Shown: piece after piece, positions 24,793 through 32,039 of the stretch | How the letters are laid out: each line of letters starts with the position of its first letter | Numbering within the stretch: the first letter of the stretch is position 1 | Assembly: GCF_900099605.1 (NCBI RefSeq) | Contig: NZ_FNDK01000017.1 | Coordinates: 1-64,000 of the forward strand | Origin: Alteribacillus persepolensis | Lineage (GTDB): Bacteria; Bacillota; Bacilli; Bacillales; Marinococcaceae | DNA length: 64,000 bases | Reading direction: 5' to 3' | Notes under the pieces: model-generated | The model's database searches: none | Told to the model about the DNA's origin: nothing | What the model saw: the letters and a program-made list of their open reading frames with translations, nothing else | Translations under genes and position numbers: made by a program

Positions 24793-24811
24793 TCTGAGAC
24801 CTCCCTTTCTC

Positions 24812-25993
24812 TTACGAAGTACGGTAATTTGTCGTCGTAACGAGAGAACCATCCACCATGGTATTTGTTAGCATAGGATAGCCGTCCCCCATTCGCTCAA
24901 TGACCAGTATATCGGCCTTTTTTCCTGGCGCAATGGATCCCAGCTCATCATCCATTCGTACCGCTTTGGCCGGATTCAATGTCACCATCATAAACATCTG
25001 GTGCAAGTCGTTCCCGTGCTGCTCACTTAGTTCAAAAACAGAATGCAATAGCGCTGCTGGGTAATAATCACTGCACAAAATATCAGCACAGCCATGAGCA
25101 ATCGCCTCCGCTGCTGAAAGGTTCCCGGAATGAGATCCGCCTAACAGCACATTCGGGGCGCCGACAATCGTTTGAAGCCCTATTTCTTTGGCTTTTTTAG
25201 CAACCTCTAACGTTATAGGAAACTCACTGATGGTCGTTTTAAACGATGATACCAATTCAACCTTATCGGTGTTATCGTCGTCATGAGAAGCGACAGCAAT
25301 TCCTTTAGCAATGGCAATATCAGCAATTTCCTTCATCTGCTCTGCTGTTAAACATTCACTTTGCTGCTGTTCCACAATGATTGTCTGTACATCATCATCC
25401 GACAGCTGACGGTATCCTTTCAGCGTTTTCCGATACACTTCGAGGTCTCTATACTGACCTTGCCCTGGTGTATGGTCCATAAATGATAATAAATGAATCC
25501 GATCATCTTCTAAGTTTTGGATAAGACGATCTGTCTCGTGCACATTGTCAATTTCAAAACGCGCATGCAAGCGGTGGCGAATGAGGTGCAGACGGTGATG
25601 AGTATCTTCAATTGCGTCAACCATGCGCTGCACATTTTCAGGATGACGCATCGGTTTTTGTGTAAAAACATCTTCACGATAGAACGAGAGCGAATGAAAC
25701 ATAGTTGTTATCCCACAATTAATCAATGTCTTTTCCGCTTCTCTTAAACTGATATGAAAATCCATCATACTTGTTGGCCGCGGCGAAGCAATCGTTTCAA
25801 TATAATCAGAATGAATATCAATAAATCCTGGGGAAATATACCCTCCATTGGCGTCAATGTGTTGTGCATGCGGATATTTATTTATATCTTCCTCTGGAAT
25901 AACAGCTTGAATCATGTCCTTCTCTACAACTACCGCATGTTTTTCTAGAATCGATTCTTCGGTTACAACTCTCCCATTATGAATGACATACAC
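24812..25993 (-). CDS. phnM: C-P lyase pathway amidohydrolase PhnM
   Basis: A 393-residue amidohydrolase that removes pyrophosphate from 5-triphosphoribosyl phosphonate. Visible are GGYISPGFIDIHSDYIE (metal HxD), HLLSFMDHTPGQGQY, ASHDDD, VGAPNVLLGGSHSGN and CSDYYPAALL, all PhnM signatures. The start is GTG at 25993 behind an AGGGGGCAGG site. It lies between phnK and phnL, whereas E. coli has K-L-M order. Confidence 0.93.
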   Translation of the reverse strand: MYVIHNGRVVTEESILEKHAVVVEKDMIQAVIPEEDINKYPHAQHIDANGGYISPGFIDIHSDYIETIASPRPTSMMDFHISLREAEKTLINCGITTMFHSLSFYREDVFTQKPMRHPENVQRMVDAIEDTHHRLHLIRHRLHARFEIDNVHETDRLIQNLEDDRIHLLSFMDHTPGQGQYRDLEVYRKTLKGYRQLSDDDVQTIIVEQQQSECLTAEQMKEIADIAIAKGIAVASHDDDNTDKVELVSSFKTTISEFPITLEVAKKAKEIGLQTIVGAPNVLLGGSHSGNLSAAEAIAHGCADILCSDYYPAALLHSVFELSEQHGNDLHQMFMMVTLNPAKAVRMDDELGSIAPGKKADILVIERMGDGYPMLTNTMVDGSLVTTTNYRTS

Positions 25994-26006
25994 AGTGGCC
26001 TGCCCC

Positions 26007-26846
26007 CTATAAAAGTGAATAAACTAATTGCTGCGTATAAGCGTGCTGCGGGTCTTCTAATATTTGATCTGTTAAACCTTCTTCAATAATGGAACCATTC
26101 AACATCACAATAGTTCGGTCGGCCAGCATCCGAATGACCGCAAGATCATGAGAAACAACAATCATGCTGATGCCAGACTCTCGTTGAATGTTCTTAATTA
26201 AATCCAATACGTTTGCTTGGACGGATAAATCCAGTCCCGTCGTTACTTCATCCAGAAATAAAACCGGCGGATTATTCGAGAGAGCTTTAGCAATTTGCAC
26301 ACGCTGCTGCATCCCGCCCGAGAAGTACTGCGGCTCTTCTTTCATGCGAAAGAGCGGGATATGGACACTTTCTAACAGCTCCCTGCTCGTCTGTTCCATA
26401 TCGGCTACATGACGGTTTCCCGCTGCAATTAACTTTTCTGCTATATTGCCAACCGATGAAAAATTCATTTTCAATCCGTGGACAGGATTTTGATACACCA
26501 TTCCATATTTATTGTTGCGAATATAGCGCTTTTTCTGAGATGACAGTGCAAACACATTCTCTCCCTCAAGAGTTGTATCATTTATAAATGCCTCGCCTGA
26601 TGTCACCTCTTCATCAAAATACATGCACTGCATCATCGTCGATTTTCCGCTGCCGCTCTCACCGACAATACCGAGAATTTCGCCTGGAAATAAATCAAAA
26701 GAGATATCTTGACATGCGTATACTGTTCCGCATGCTGGACAGTAATTTTTCTCTAACATTCTCGACGATGGATTGCTGCATTGACTGCAGCCAGACCCGA
26801 ATTGTTTATTTAAGTTACAAACGTGCAGCAGTGCTTCTTCAAACAT
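26007..26846 (-). CDS. phnK: C-P lyase subunit PhnK with Cys-rich insertion
   Basis: A 279-residue ABC-type subunit that binds the C-P lyase core. Walker A GESGSGKST, KYGMVYQNPVHGLKMNFSSVGNIAEKL, signature FSGGMQQRVQIAKALS and Walker B VLFLDEVTTGLD are clear. Unlike E. coli PhnK it carries ~28 extra residues between the first strand and the second, with Cys at 20, 23, 36 and 39 (CxxC and CPAC), resembling a zinc ribbon. It overlaps phnJ by 8 bases. The insert is probably a lineage feature that binds metal or aids docking (inference). Confidence 0.92.
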   Translation of the reverse strand: MFEEALLHVCNLNKQFGSGCSQCSNPSSRMLEKNYCPACGTVYACQDISFDLFPGEILGIVGESGSGKSTMMQCMYFDEEVTSGEAFINDTTLEGENVFALSSQKKRYIRNNKYGMVYQNPVHGLKMNFSSVGNIAEKLIAAGNRHVADMEQTSRELLESVHIPLFRMKEEPQYFSGGMQQRVQIAKALSNNPPVLFLDEVTTGLDLSVQANVLDLIKNIQRESGISMIVVSHDLAVIRMLADRTIVMLNGSIIEEGLTDQILEDPQHAYTQQLVYSLL

Positions 26847-27705
26847 GTTCTTTTTCCACCTCGGCTTTCGCTTGTTGATTCAATCTCTCCAGACAATAAC
26901 TTGTGTCATTGCACTGATATACGGTTTCACCGTTTTCTTCATCAATCAGCTCATCCATAAAGACATCCTCCGCCCCACAAAGACGGCAGCGCTTGCCTTC
27001 AAACGACTCCACTGTAAACGGATAATCGTCAAATGCTAAAGAAGTGACATCGGTGTAAGGAGGCACTGCATAAATTTTCTTTTCTCTGCCTGCACCAAGT
27101 AATATTAATGCTTCGGACTGGTGCATTTTTGGATTATCAAATCGTGGAATAGGGCTGGGCGCCATCAGATAGCGGTCATTGACTACGACAGGATGATCCG
27201 CATCCGTAGCGGTTCTTCCATATTTCATGATTTGTTCGAACAACAAAAGCCATGCCCCGCTGTATTCGTCTTCTGCATGAAGGCGTTTTGTCTGGTATTC
27301 ACTTGCTTCTACCGGTCGGAGCGGCTCTGGCATTGGCACTTGCAGCACAAGAATCTGCTCTTTTGTCAGCGGTACTTCTGGAATACGGTGGCGAGACTGA
27401 ATAACAGATGCGTCTTGTGTGCTTTCGGTGGTGAGAACACCGGTTGTGTCTTGCACGAGTTTTTTTATGCTGACCGCGTTAACCGACTCATCCGCTCCTT
27501 GATCAATCACTTTTAACACATCTTCTCTTCCGATAATAGAGAGAGTGATTTGCAATCCTCCTGTTCCCCAGCCGCGGGCAATCGGCATTTCTCTTGATGC
27601 AAATGGCACCTGGTATCCCGGAATAGCCACAGCATGCAGCACAGCACGACGTATCTCTTTTTTCGATCCTTCATCAAAAAAAGCAAAATGGGTGTCAGCT
27701 TTCAT
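26839..27705 (-). CDS. phnJ: Carbon-phosphorus lyase catalytic subunit PhnJ
   Basis: A 288-residue radical-SAM C-P lyase that cleaves ribosyl phosphonate 5-phosphate to a hydrocarbon and cyclic ribose phosphate. The four C-terminal cysteines are at 240, 243, 265 and 271 (CRLC and CNDTSYC), matching one-for-one the cluster and active-site cysteines of E. coli PhnJ. The N-terminal AFFDEGSKKEIRRAVLHAVAIPGYQVPF and ARGWGTGGLQ are also typical. It overlaps phnI by 11 bases and phnK by 8. Confidence 0.96.
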   Translation of the reverse strand: MKADTHFAFFDEGSKKEIRRAVLHAVAIPGYQVPFASREMPIARGWGTGGLQITLSIIGREDVLKVIDQGADESVNAVSIKKLVQDTTGVLTTESTQDASVIQSRHRIPEVPLTKEQILVLQVPMPEPLRPVEASEYQTKRLHAEDEYSGAWLLLFEQIMKYGRTATDADHPVVVNDRYLMAPSPIPRFDNPKMHQSEALILLGAGREKKIYAVPPYTDVTSLAFDDYPFTVESFEGKRCRLCGAEDVFMDELIDEENGETVYQCNDTSYCLERLNQQAKAEVEKEHV

Positions 27706-28813
27706 TACTTGTCGCCCCTTTCTTGACTTGGCGTATACTATCGAGTTTTGATTGGAACGTTACGTAGTGAGGCAGTTTCAAGTGAGAAATAAATCCAGTT
27801 GATTCCACCGAATCAATGTGCAGCAACACAAATTCTTCACTGTGCGTTGGAAAATCAAATTCAGGATGTTCTAAACATTGATCGAGAATACTCATCGCAA
27901 TGGCTTTCGTTTCATTTTGGCCGTAGCACACGCCATACCCTATTTCAAATTCCAGCTCTTCATCATGCCGATCGTTTTTAATCGAAACAGGCACGAAAGA
28001 TTCTACTTCGCTCACTGTTATCTCCCCGATGTAAAAGTCATTGTCTTCAGCGTTTTCGTTGTTTTCAGTCGGATGGTCTACATAAATAGGCAAATCCCCC
28101 ACCCGCACTTCGCCAACTGTTGGGTGAACTTGTCCATACCCACGCAATGACGCATATCCAAGTGATGTAACAGCTCCCGTTTGACCGCGGGTTAAAGTTT
28201 GCAGCCGAGCGCTTCGAGGTGTTGGAAATTGAATGCTCTCTTTGGTTATATCCATGGGAGAAGTATTGTCATCTTCGTATTCTTCAAACAAACCTTCTTC
28301 TCTCAAATAATCTACAACTTTTGGAAAATACTGTATGTCGTCCTCTCTTGAAACATCTTGTAATTCCTGTTTGTATGCTTGTAACCATTGGTGGTTATCG
28401 ACGGTGTTTTCTTTTGCTAATTCAAAATCAAGCAAACGGTGCGTGTAATCATAGGTGGCGCCTAACATTTGGCCTCCGGGAATATCTTTAAAACTTGCAG
28501 AAATCCGTCGCTTTACAAACATCGATTCTGTCTCTACGGTTTGGCTGTAATAAAGACGCGGCAGCGTCGAGCGGTGTGCTCTCATTAAAAACACAGCTTC
28601 TTCCATACTTCCTTCTGCTTGTTTAATAGCCAAAGCGGCTAAAAACGGTGAATAGAAGCTGGCCTCTGACATAACTTGATCGACTAATGCCTTCATGGAC
28701 GAAAGAATCGTTTTTATTTCTATAATCTCACCATCTTTTAAACGTTCATATTTCAAACGCTTTTTCGATGCTTCAATCGCTTTCGTACCGCCTTTTACTG
28801 CTACATAACCCAT
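27695..28813 (-). CDS. phnI: C-P lyase core subunit PhnI
   Basis: A 372-residue core subunit with nucleosidase-like activity; with PhnG, H and L it swaps the adenine of ATP for a phosphonate. Typical are MGYVAVKGGTKAIEAS, QIKEAEGS-like KQAEGSMEEAVFLMRAHRSTLPRL, RRISASFKDIPGGQMLGATYDYTHRLLDF and TRGQTGAVTSLGYASLRGYG. The start shares bases with the phnH stop (TAATG), showing tight coupling. Confidence 0.95.
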   Translation of the reverse strand: MGYVAVKGGTKAIEASKKRLKYERLKDGEIIEIKTILSSMKALVDQVMSEASFYSPFLAALAIKQAEGSMEEAVFLMRAHRSTLPRLYYSQTVETESMFVKRRISASFKDIPGGQMLGATYDYTHRLLDFELAKENTVDNHQWLQAYKQELQDVSREDDIQYFPKVVDYLREEGLFEEYEDDNTSPMDITKESIQFPTPRSARLQTLTRGQTGAVTSLGYASLRGYGQVHPTVGEVRVGDLPIYVDHPTENNENAEDNDFYIGEITVSEVESFVPVSIKNDRHDEELEFEIGYGVCYGQNETKAIAMSILDQCLEHPEFDFPTHSEEFVLLHIDSVESTGFISHLKLPHYVTFQSKLDSIRQVKKGATSNES

Positions 28814-29412
28814 TATTCCACCTCCGCATACGCGACTGATGTCGTTCGGGGAATACAGACCACTTGATCTGTTTCATCTGTGAAAATGACATCAATTCCT
28901 AAAGGATATTCTTTCGTGCGAACATTTCTTGCTTCCCAAAAGGATGGGGAGCATCCAGTTTGCAGTGTTGCTTCGTTTTTGATCCCGGGACCTGTTAACA
29001 AAAGTTGATGATCATGTGTGACAGGAGAACTCTCTATAATGAGCGTGGCGGAGAACTGAGGATTAATGAGATAGCCATTTTTACAGTGATTCACCGCCGT
29101 TAAAAGACTGGCTTCACTAGCATCATCCAGCACAAAAATATAATCTGCCTGTTCGATGGATGCAAATTTCGCTAGTGTGTATTCTGCAATAGCTGCAGCA
29201 AAGGCTTGCTGAGAATAATCGGAAAGAACATGAAACGTCACTTCTCCATCAAGCAGCGTTAATGCACTAAGGAAGGTACTGTCAAAACACAGCTGTCGTT
29301 TATGAACATGTGAAGCCGCCTTTTGAACCGATGAAATTGTGCCTGGCCGTGACATGCTGTGCAGCAGCTTTCGGTAAACGTGCTGTGTATCATGAATTTG
29401 GTCAACCATCAT
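28813..29412 (-). CDS. phnH: C-P lyase core subunit PhnH
   Basis: A 199-residue core subunit. VYRKLLHSMSRPGTI near the start and the segment GPGIKNEATLQ, followed by PLGIDVIFTD, are family marks. PhnH is thought to be structural in the PhnGHIJ complex. GGGGGAG lies 7 bases before the first of two adjacent ATGs. It follows phnG by 36 bases. Confidence 0.93.
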   Translation of the reverse strand: MMVDQIHDTQHVYRKLLHSMSRPGTISSVQKAASHVHKRQLCFDSTFLSALTLLDGEVTFHVLSDYSQQAFAAAIAEYTLAKFASIEQADYIFVLDDASEASLLTAVNHCKNGYLINPQFSATLIIESSPVTHDHQLLLTGPGIKNEATLQTGCSPSFWEARNVRTKEYPLGIDVIFTDETDQVVCIPRTTSVAYAEVE

Positions 29413-29448
29413 CTTTTATCTCCCCCTTGTTTTGTTTTATCGCTTCTT

Positions 29449-29871
29449 TTACACGTCCATCGTTTCGAAATTAACGGTAGTTTCGAACAACTCTGTCTGC
29501 TGTTTCGATTTTTCTTTTTTAATGAGCTGTTCCGCTTTTAACAAACGGTCTTCCCATTTTTTTGTTTCTGGAAGTTCTGCTTTATACGCAGCATCAATAA
29601 CCGCAAGCTGTCTGGCCATCTCTTCATGGATGCCAACGACAATTCCAATGCCAATGCATTGATTCAGTTCCACCTTTGCCTCTGTGACAAGTACTTCTCC
29701 TATGTAAAATAATGATTTCTTTGCGGATTCTCTCATACGGACCATCGTCAAACCTTGACGCGGAGCAATAATATTTTGGCAGTTGTAGCGTTGTGTAACC
29801 TCGTCTGCCATACCTTTTGCCAAACACCAATCGCCATCAATGAGAATTTTTGTTCTTCGGCGTCTGTTCAT
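29449..29871 (-). CDS. phnG: C-P lyase core subunit PhnG
   Basis: A 140-residue protein starting MNRRRRTKILIDGD and containing GLTMVRMRESAKKSLFYIGEVLVTEAKVEL, a close fit to PhnG, the small core subunit. First gene of the C-P lyase operon. ATG at 29871 is chosen; the TTG at 29883 lies inside the GGAGG site. The leader (29884-30000) has a repeated TTTACA on the coding strand at 18-base spacing, a possible PhnF or PhoP control element. Confidence 0.92.
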   Translation of the reverse strand: MNRRRRTKILIDGDWCLAKGMADEVTQRYNCQNIIAPRQGLTMVRMRESAKKSLFYIGEVLVTEAKVELNQCIGIGIVVGIHEEMARQLAVIDAAYKAELPETKKWEDRLLKAEQLIKKEKSKQQTELFETTVNFETMDV

Positions 29872-29934
29872 TGAAATGTCCAACCTCCTTTTTTTACATA
29901 CTCATCGTAACTTGTCGCCAAGTTGTTGTGTGTG

Positions 29935-29980
29935 AAGCTATCCTTAAGTGTTTGTAAACTTTCTTAAAAATGTAAACATA
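29935..29980 (-). promoter_or_regulatory. phnG leader repeats (candidate operator)
   Basis: On the coding strand TTTACA occurs twice (ends at 29971 and 29953), each followed a few bases later by TTAAG or TAAGA. A CTTAAG-TGTTT pattern on the other strand also recurs upstream of phnD. The arrangement suggests a shared regulator, PhnF or PhoP, but spacing is not the regular 11 bases. Confidence 0.35.
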
Positions 29981-30014
29981 AAGAAAAACGCCAGCTATGA
30001 CCCGTTCTTATCAT

Positions 30015-30061
30015 TAAAAAAACAGACTCGAAAGCCATTAAAGCTTTCGAGCCTGTTTTAT
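30015..30061 (-). terminator. Terminator between phnF and phnG
   Basis: Minus strand: stem AAAACAGGCTCGAAAGC / GCTTTCGAGTCTGTTTT with a 9-base loop and T-tract. It separates the regulator transcript from the main operon. Confidence 0.9.
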
Positions 30062-30064
30062 GTA

Positions 30065-30781
30065 TCATGCATCCATTGAAATGTCATATTTAAATGTATC
30101 ACTGCGGTATAAGATTTTTGTGTGCTCTAACACCTGCTTAGAGTCTGCATCCAAACAATCGCTTTCCACTAAAATCAGCGGCACCATGCGCTTACAAGAC
30201 AACAGCTTTTGTTCATATTCCGTTGGAAATGTAACGCTGAGTACGTTTTTTTGACTCGTAAAATCGTGGTATCCCTGTTTGCGGTAGTAAGCAAACATAG
30301 ATGTGATATTCGGACCATCCCCAGCAATGCTCGGAAACCTAGCCGCATGAACAAACGAATAATGAATTGCCATCGGCTCATCGTCAATCCAGCGCAGCCG
30401 GCCAATCTTATAGACACTATCATCTTTGTCTGCTTGTAAACGGCGGTACATTTTTTCATCATAGTTTATCTTCTCACAGCAAATATTTTTTGTCGTTAAA
30501 TCATACCCTAACTGTTCCATCTTATCTGTAAAACTCTTTTTTCCTGTTAGATGCAACTCAATTTGCATGGATTTCTCTTTGACAAAACGCCCTTTTCCCT
30601 GCACAGAATAAATATAGCCCCGCTCTTCTAATGTGGTAAGTGCATTCCTTACGGTCATGCGAGGTACATTGTGCTTCTTTGCCAGTGCGTTTTCAGAAGG
30701 CAGTTTTTGCCCTGACGTTAACGCTTTATTAACCATCAGCTGCATGATTTCATCGATAATCTGTGTTTCTTTATTGTACAT
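30065..30781 (-). CDS. phnF: GntR-family regulator of phosphonate use (PhnF-like)
   Basis: A 238-residue GntR/HutC-type regulator. N-terminal winged helix: LTSGQKLPSENALAKKHNVPRMTVRNALTTLEERGYIYSVQGKGRFV. C-terminal UTRA ligand domain runs from about residue 85, with RLRWIDDEPMAIHYSFV. It lies just upstream of phnG on the same strand, as PhnF does in other phosphonate loci, and is set apart by a terminator. ATG at 30781 is chosen for AAAGGAG at 9 bases. The role is inferred from position and family. Confidence 0.85.
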   Translation of the reverse strand: MYNKETQIIDEIMQLMVNKALTSGQKLPSENALAKKHNVPRMTVRNALTTLEERGYIYSVQGKGRFVKEKSMQIELHLTGKKSFTDKMEQLGYDLTTKNICCEKINYDEKMYRRLQADKDDSVYKIGRLRWIDDEPMAIHYSFVHAARFPSIAGDGPNITSMFAYYRKQGYHDFTSQKNVLSVTFPTEYEQKLLSCKRMVPLILVESDCLDADSKQVLEHTKILYRSDTFKYDISMDA

Positions 30782-30933
30782 ACACACCCTCTCCTTTCCT
30801 TTATTTAAAGGAGTCACTATTTATACTTCGCCACTTTTCTTTGTCTGTCAATAACTTTCCTCCTCTTTATAACACTAAATTATTTTGGCGCCTTCCTTGT
30901 GCTTTTCATCATTCTTCGCTATACTTTTTATAC

Positions 30934-30949
30934 ATCAAAAAAAATTGAT
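30934..30949. promoter_or_regulatory. ArsR-type operator 1
   Basis: ATCAA-N6-TTGAT immediately upstream of the arsR ribosome binding site, the inverted repeat bound by Bacillus ArsR repressors. Confidence 0.7.
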
Positions 30950-30965
30950 AAAAGGAGGATATCAT

Positions 30966-31286
30966 TTGCAAAAGGAGCTGCCGTTGACAGATGTCTCTTT
31001 CACACATACGTTTTCGACATATGAAAAAAAGTTTAAAGCACTGGCTGATCAGAAAAGGCTCCATATCTTGCAAGAAATTACGAAGCACGGCGAAGTCTGT
31101 GTATGTGATCTTTCAGAAAAACTGCAATTACCGCAATCAAAACTCTCCTATCATTTAAAAATTTTAATGGATGCGGCTCTCATTGAAAAAGAAACAAGGG
31201 GAACGTGGAGCTACTATACATTAAATCACCAGCAAATGAATCATTTGCTTTCGGAAGAGCTTTGCTGTTTGTTCCGCAGCGATTAA
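30966..31286 (+). CDS. arsR: ArsR-family arsenic-responsive repressor
   Basis: A 106-residue winged-helix repressor with the As(III) site VCVCDL (Cys45, Cys47) at the start of the DNA-recognition region, followed by LQLPQSKLSYHLKILMDAALI and the wing KETRGTWSYYTL. It leaves DNA when trivalent arsenic binds the cysteines. The start is TTG at 30966, 7 bases after AAAGGAGG. Identical-plan operators lie before it and just after its stop codon. No arsenic pump or reductase gene is in this window. Confidence 0.9.
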   Translation: MQKELPLTDVSFTHTFSTYEKKFKALADQKRLHILQEITKHGEVCVCDLSEKLQLPQSKLSYHLKILMDAALIEKETRGTWSYYTLNHQQMNHLLSEELCCLFRSD

Positions 31287-31300
31287 TTTTTGTCTTTTAC

Positions 31301-31316
31301 ATCAATTTTTTTTGAT
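31301..31316. promoter_or_regulatory. ArsR-type operator 2
   Basis: A second ATCAA-N6-TTGAT, 14 bases after the arsR stop and ~270 bases before the arsI-like gene. It has the same architecture as operator 1, though a poly-T spacer. Confidence 0.6.
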
Positions 31317-31575
31317 GAAGAAAACTTGGCTAGCGCCTTGAAAGAAGGAAGTTCAGCTAAGGTCAAAGAACTTCTGCTGCGTTCGCGAACGTTCTGTTTG
31401 CAACACAGAAGCCATCACCTCCTGTGGAAGCACGTCCTGTGACAATACCGAACTGATTCCCGCCCTGAGAGTCCGCGGATTGTCTAGCCGATCTTATACT
31501 GATGTCCTTAACATGCTGCCTGCGTCGATAACCGACCCATGCTGACATTCTATATTTTCTTACCACAATAAAAGG
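31317..31575. other. Spacer between operator 2 and arsI, no gene recognised
   Basis: About 260 bases, GC-richer than the surroundings and without convincing coding frames. It separates arsI from the ArsR operator, so it may be an inserted, decayed repeat or the leftover of a lost gene. I cannot tell which. Confidence 0.35.
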
Positions 31576-31585
31576 AGGAAATGAG

Positions 31586-31984
31586 ATGAAAGCACATGTT
31601 GGATTAAATGTTGCTGACTTGGAGCGCTCGATTGATTTTTACACAAAAATTTTTGGAGAAAAACCTGTAAAGGTCAAAGACGACTATGCCAAATATGAAC
31701 CCAAACAATTTGACTTACACTTTACGTTAAACGTTCATTCTAACGTATCCGGCAATCAAGTCAATCACTTTGGCATTCAAGTCGGCAGCCAGCGCGACAT
31801 TGACTTTCACAAACAGCGCCTTGAAAAGCTTGGCTTTTTCACACGAGAGGAACAAAACACTCAATGCTGTTATGCACTGCAGGACAAATTTTGGATTACA
31901 GACCCTGATGGGAATGAATGGGAGTTTTTCTACACCAAGCAAGATATTGAAATAAAAGATCGTACCGACGTTTACTGCAGCTAG
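31586..31984 (+). CDS. arsI: ArsI/CadI-type vicinal-oxygen-chelate protein, probable C-As lyase
   Basis: A 132-residue glyoxalase-fold protein. The metal triad is His4 (AHVGLNV), His61 (VNHFGIQV) and Glu113 (EWEFFY). The vicinal pair Cys94-Cys95 in NTQCCYALQDKFW matches the thiol pair that holds trivalent organoarsenicals in ArsI, a ferrous dioxygenase that cleaves the C-As bond of methylarsenite and related compounds. The cadmium-induced CadI proteins share this layout. The neighbouring arsR supports an arsenic role. AAAGGAGG lies 8 bases before the ATG. Confidence 0.82.
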   Translation: MKAHVGLNVADLERSIDFYTKIFGEKPVKVKDDYAKYEPKQFDLHFTLNVHSNVSGNQVNHFGIQVGSQRDIDFHKQRLEKLGFFTREEQNTQCCYALQDKFWITDPDGNEWEFFYTKQDIEIKDRTDVYCS

Positions 31985-31999
31985 ATGTTTCATAAAGGA

Positions 32000-32034
32000 A
32001 AAACCCTCAAAGCTTACAAGCCTTGAGGGTTATA
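32000..32034. terminator. Bidirectional terminator between arsI and the CoA-transferase gene
   Basis: Stem AACCCTCAAAGC / GCCTTGAGGGTT with a short loop; A-tract on one side and a shorter T run on the other. Confidence 0.8.
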
Positions 32035-32039
32035 TTGCT

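Noticed and set aside
31380-31400. Possible LexA box around CGAACGTTC
   Set aside because: The symmetrical part is GTTCGCGAAC, and the spacing does not fit the Bacillus LexA consensus CGAAC-N4-GTTCG.
31363-31566. 67-codon minus-strand frame between arsR and arsI
   Set aside because: No ribosome site or similarity; composition looks non-coding. Treated as spacer.
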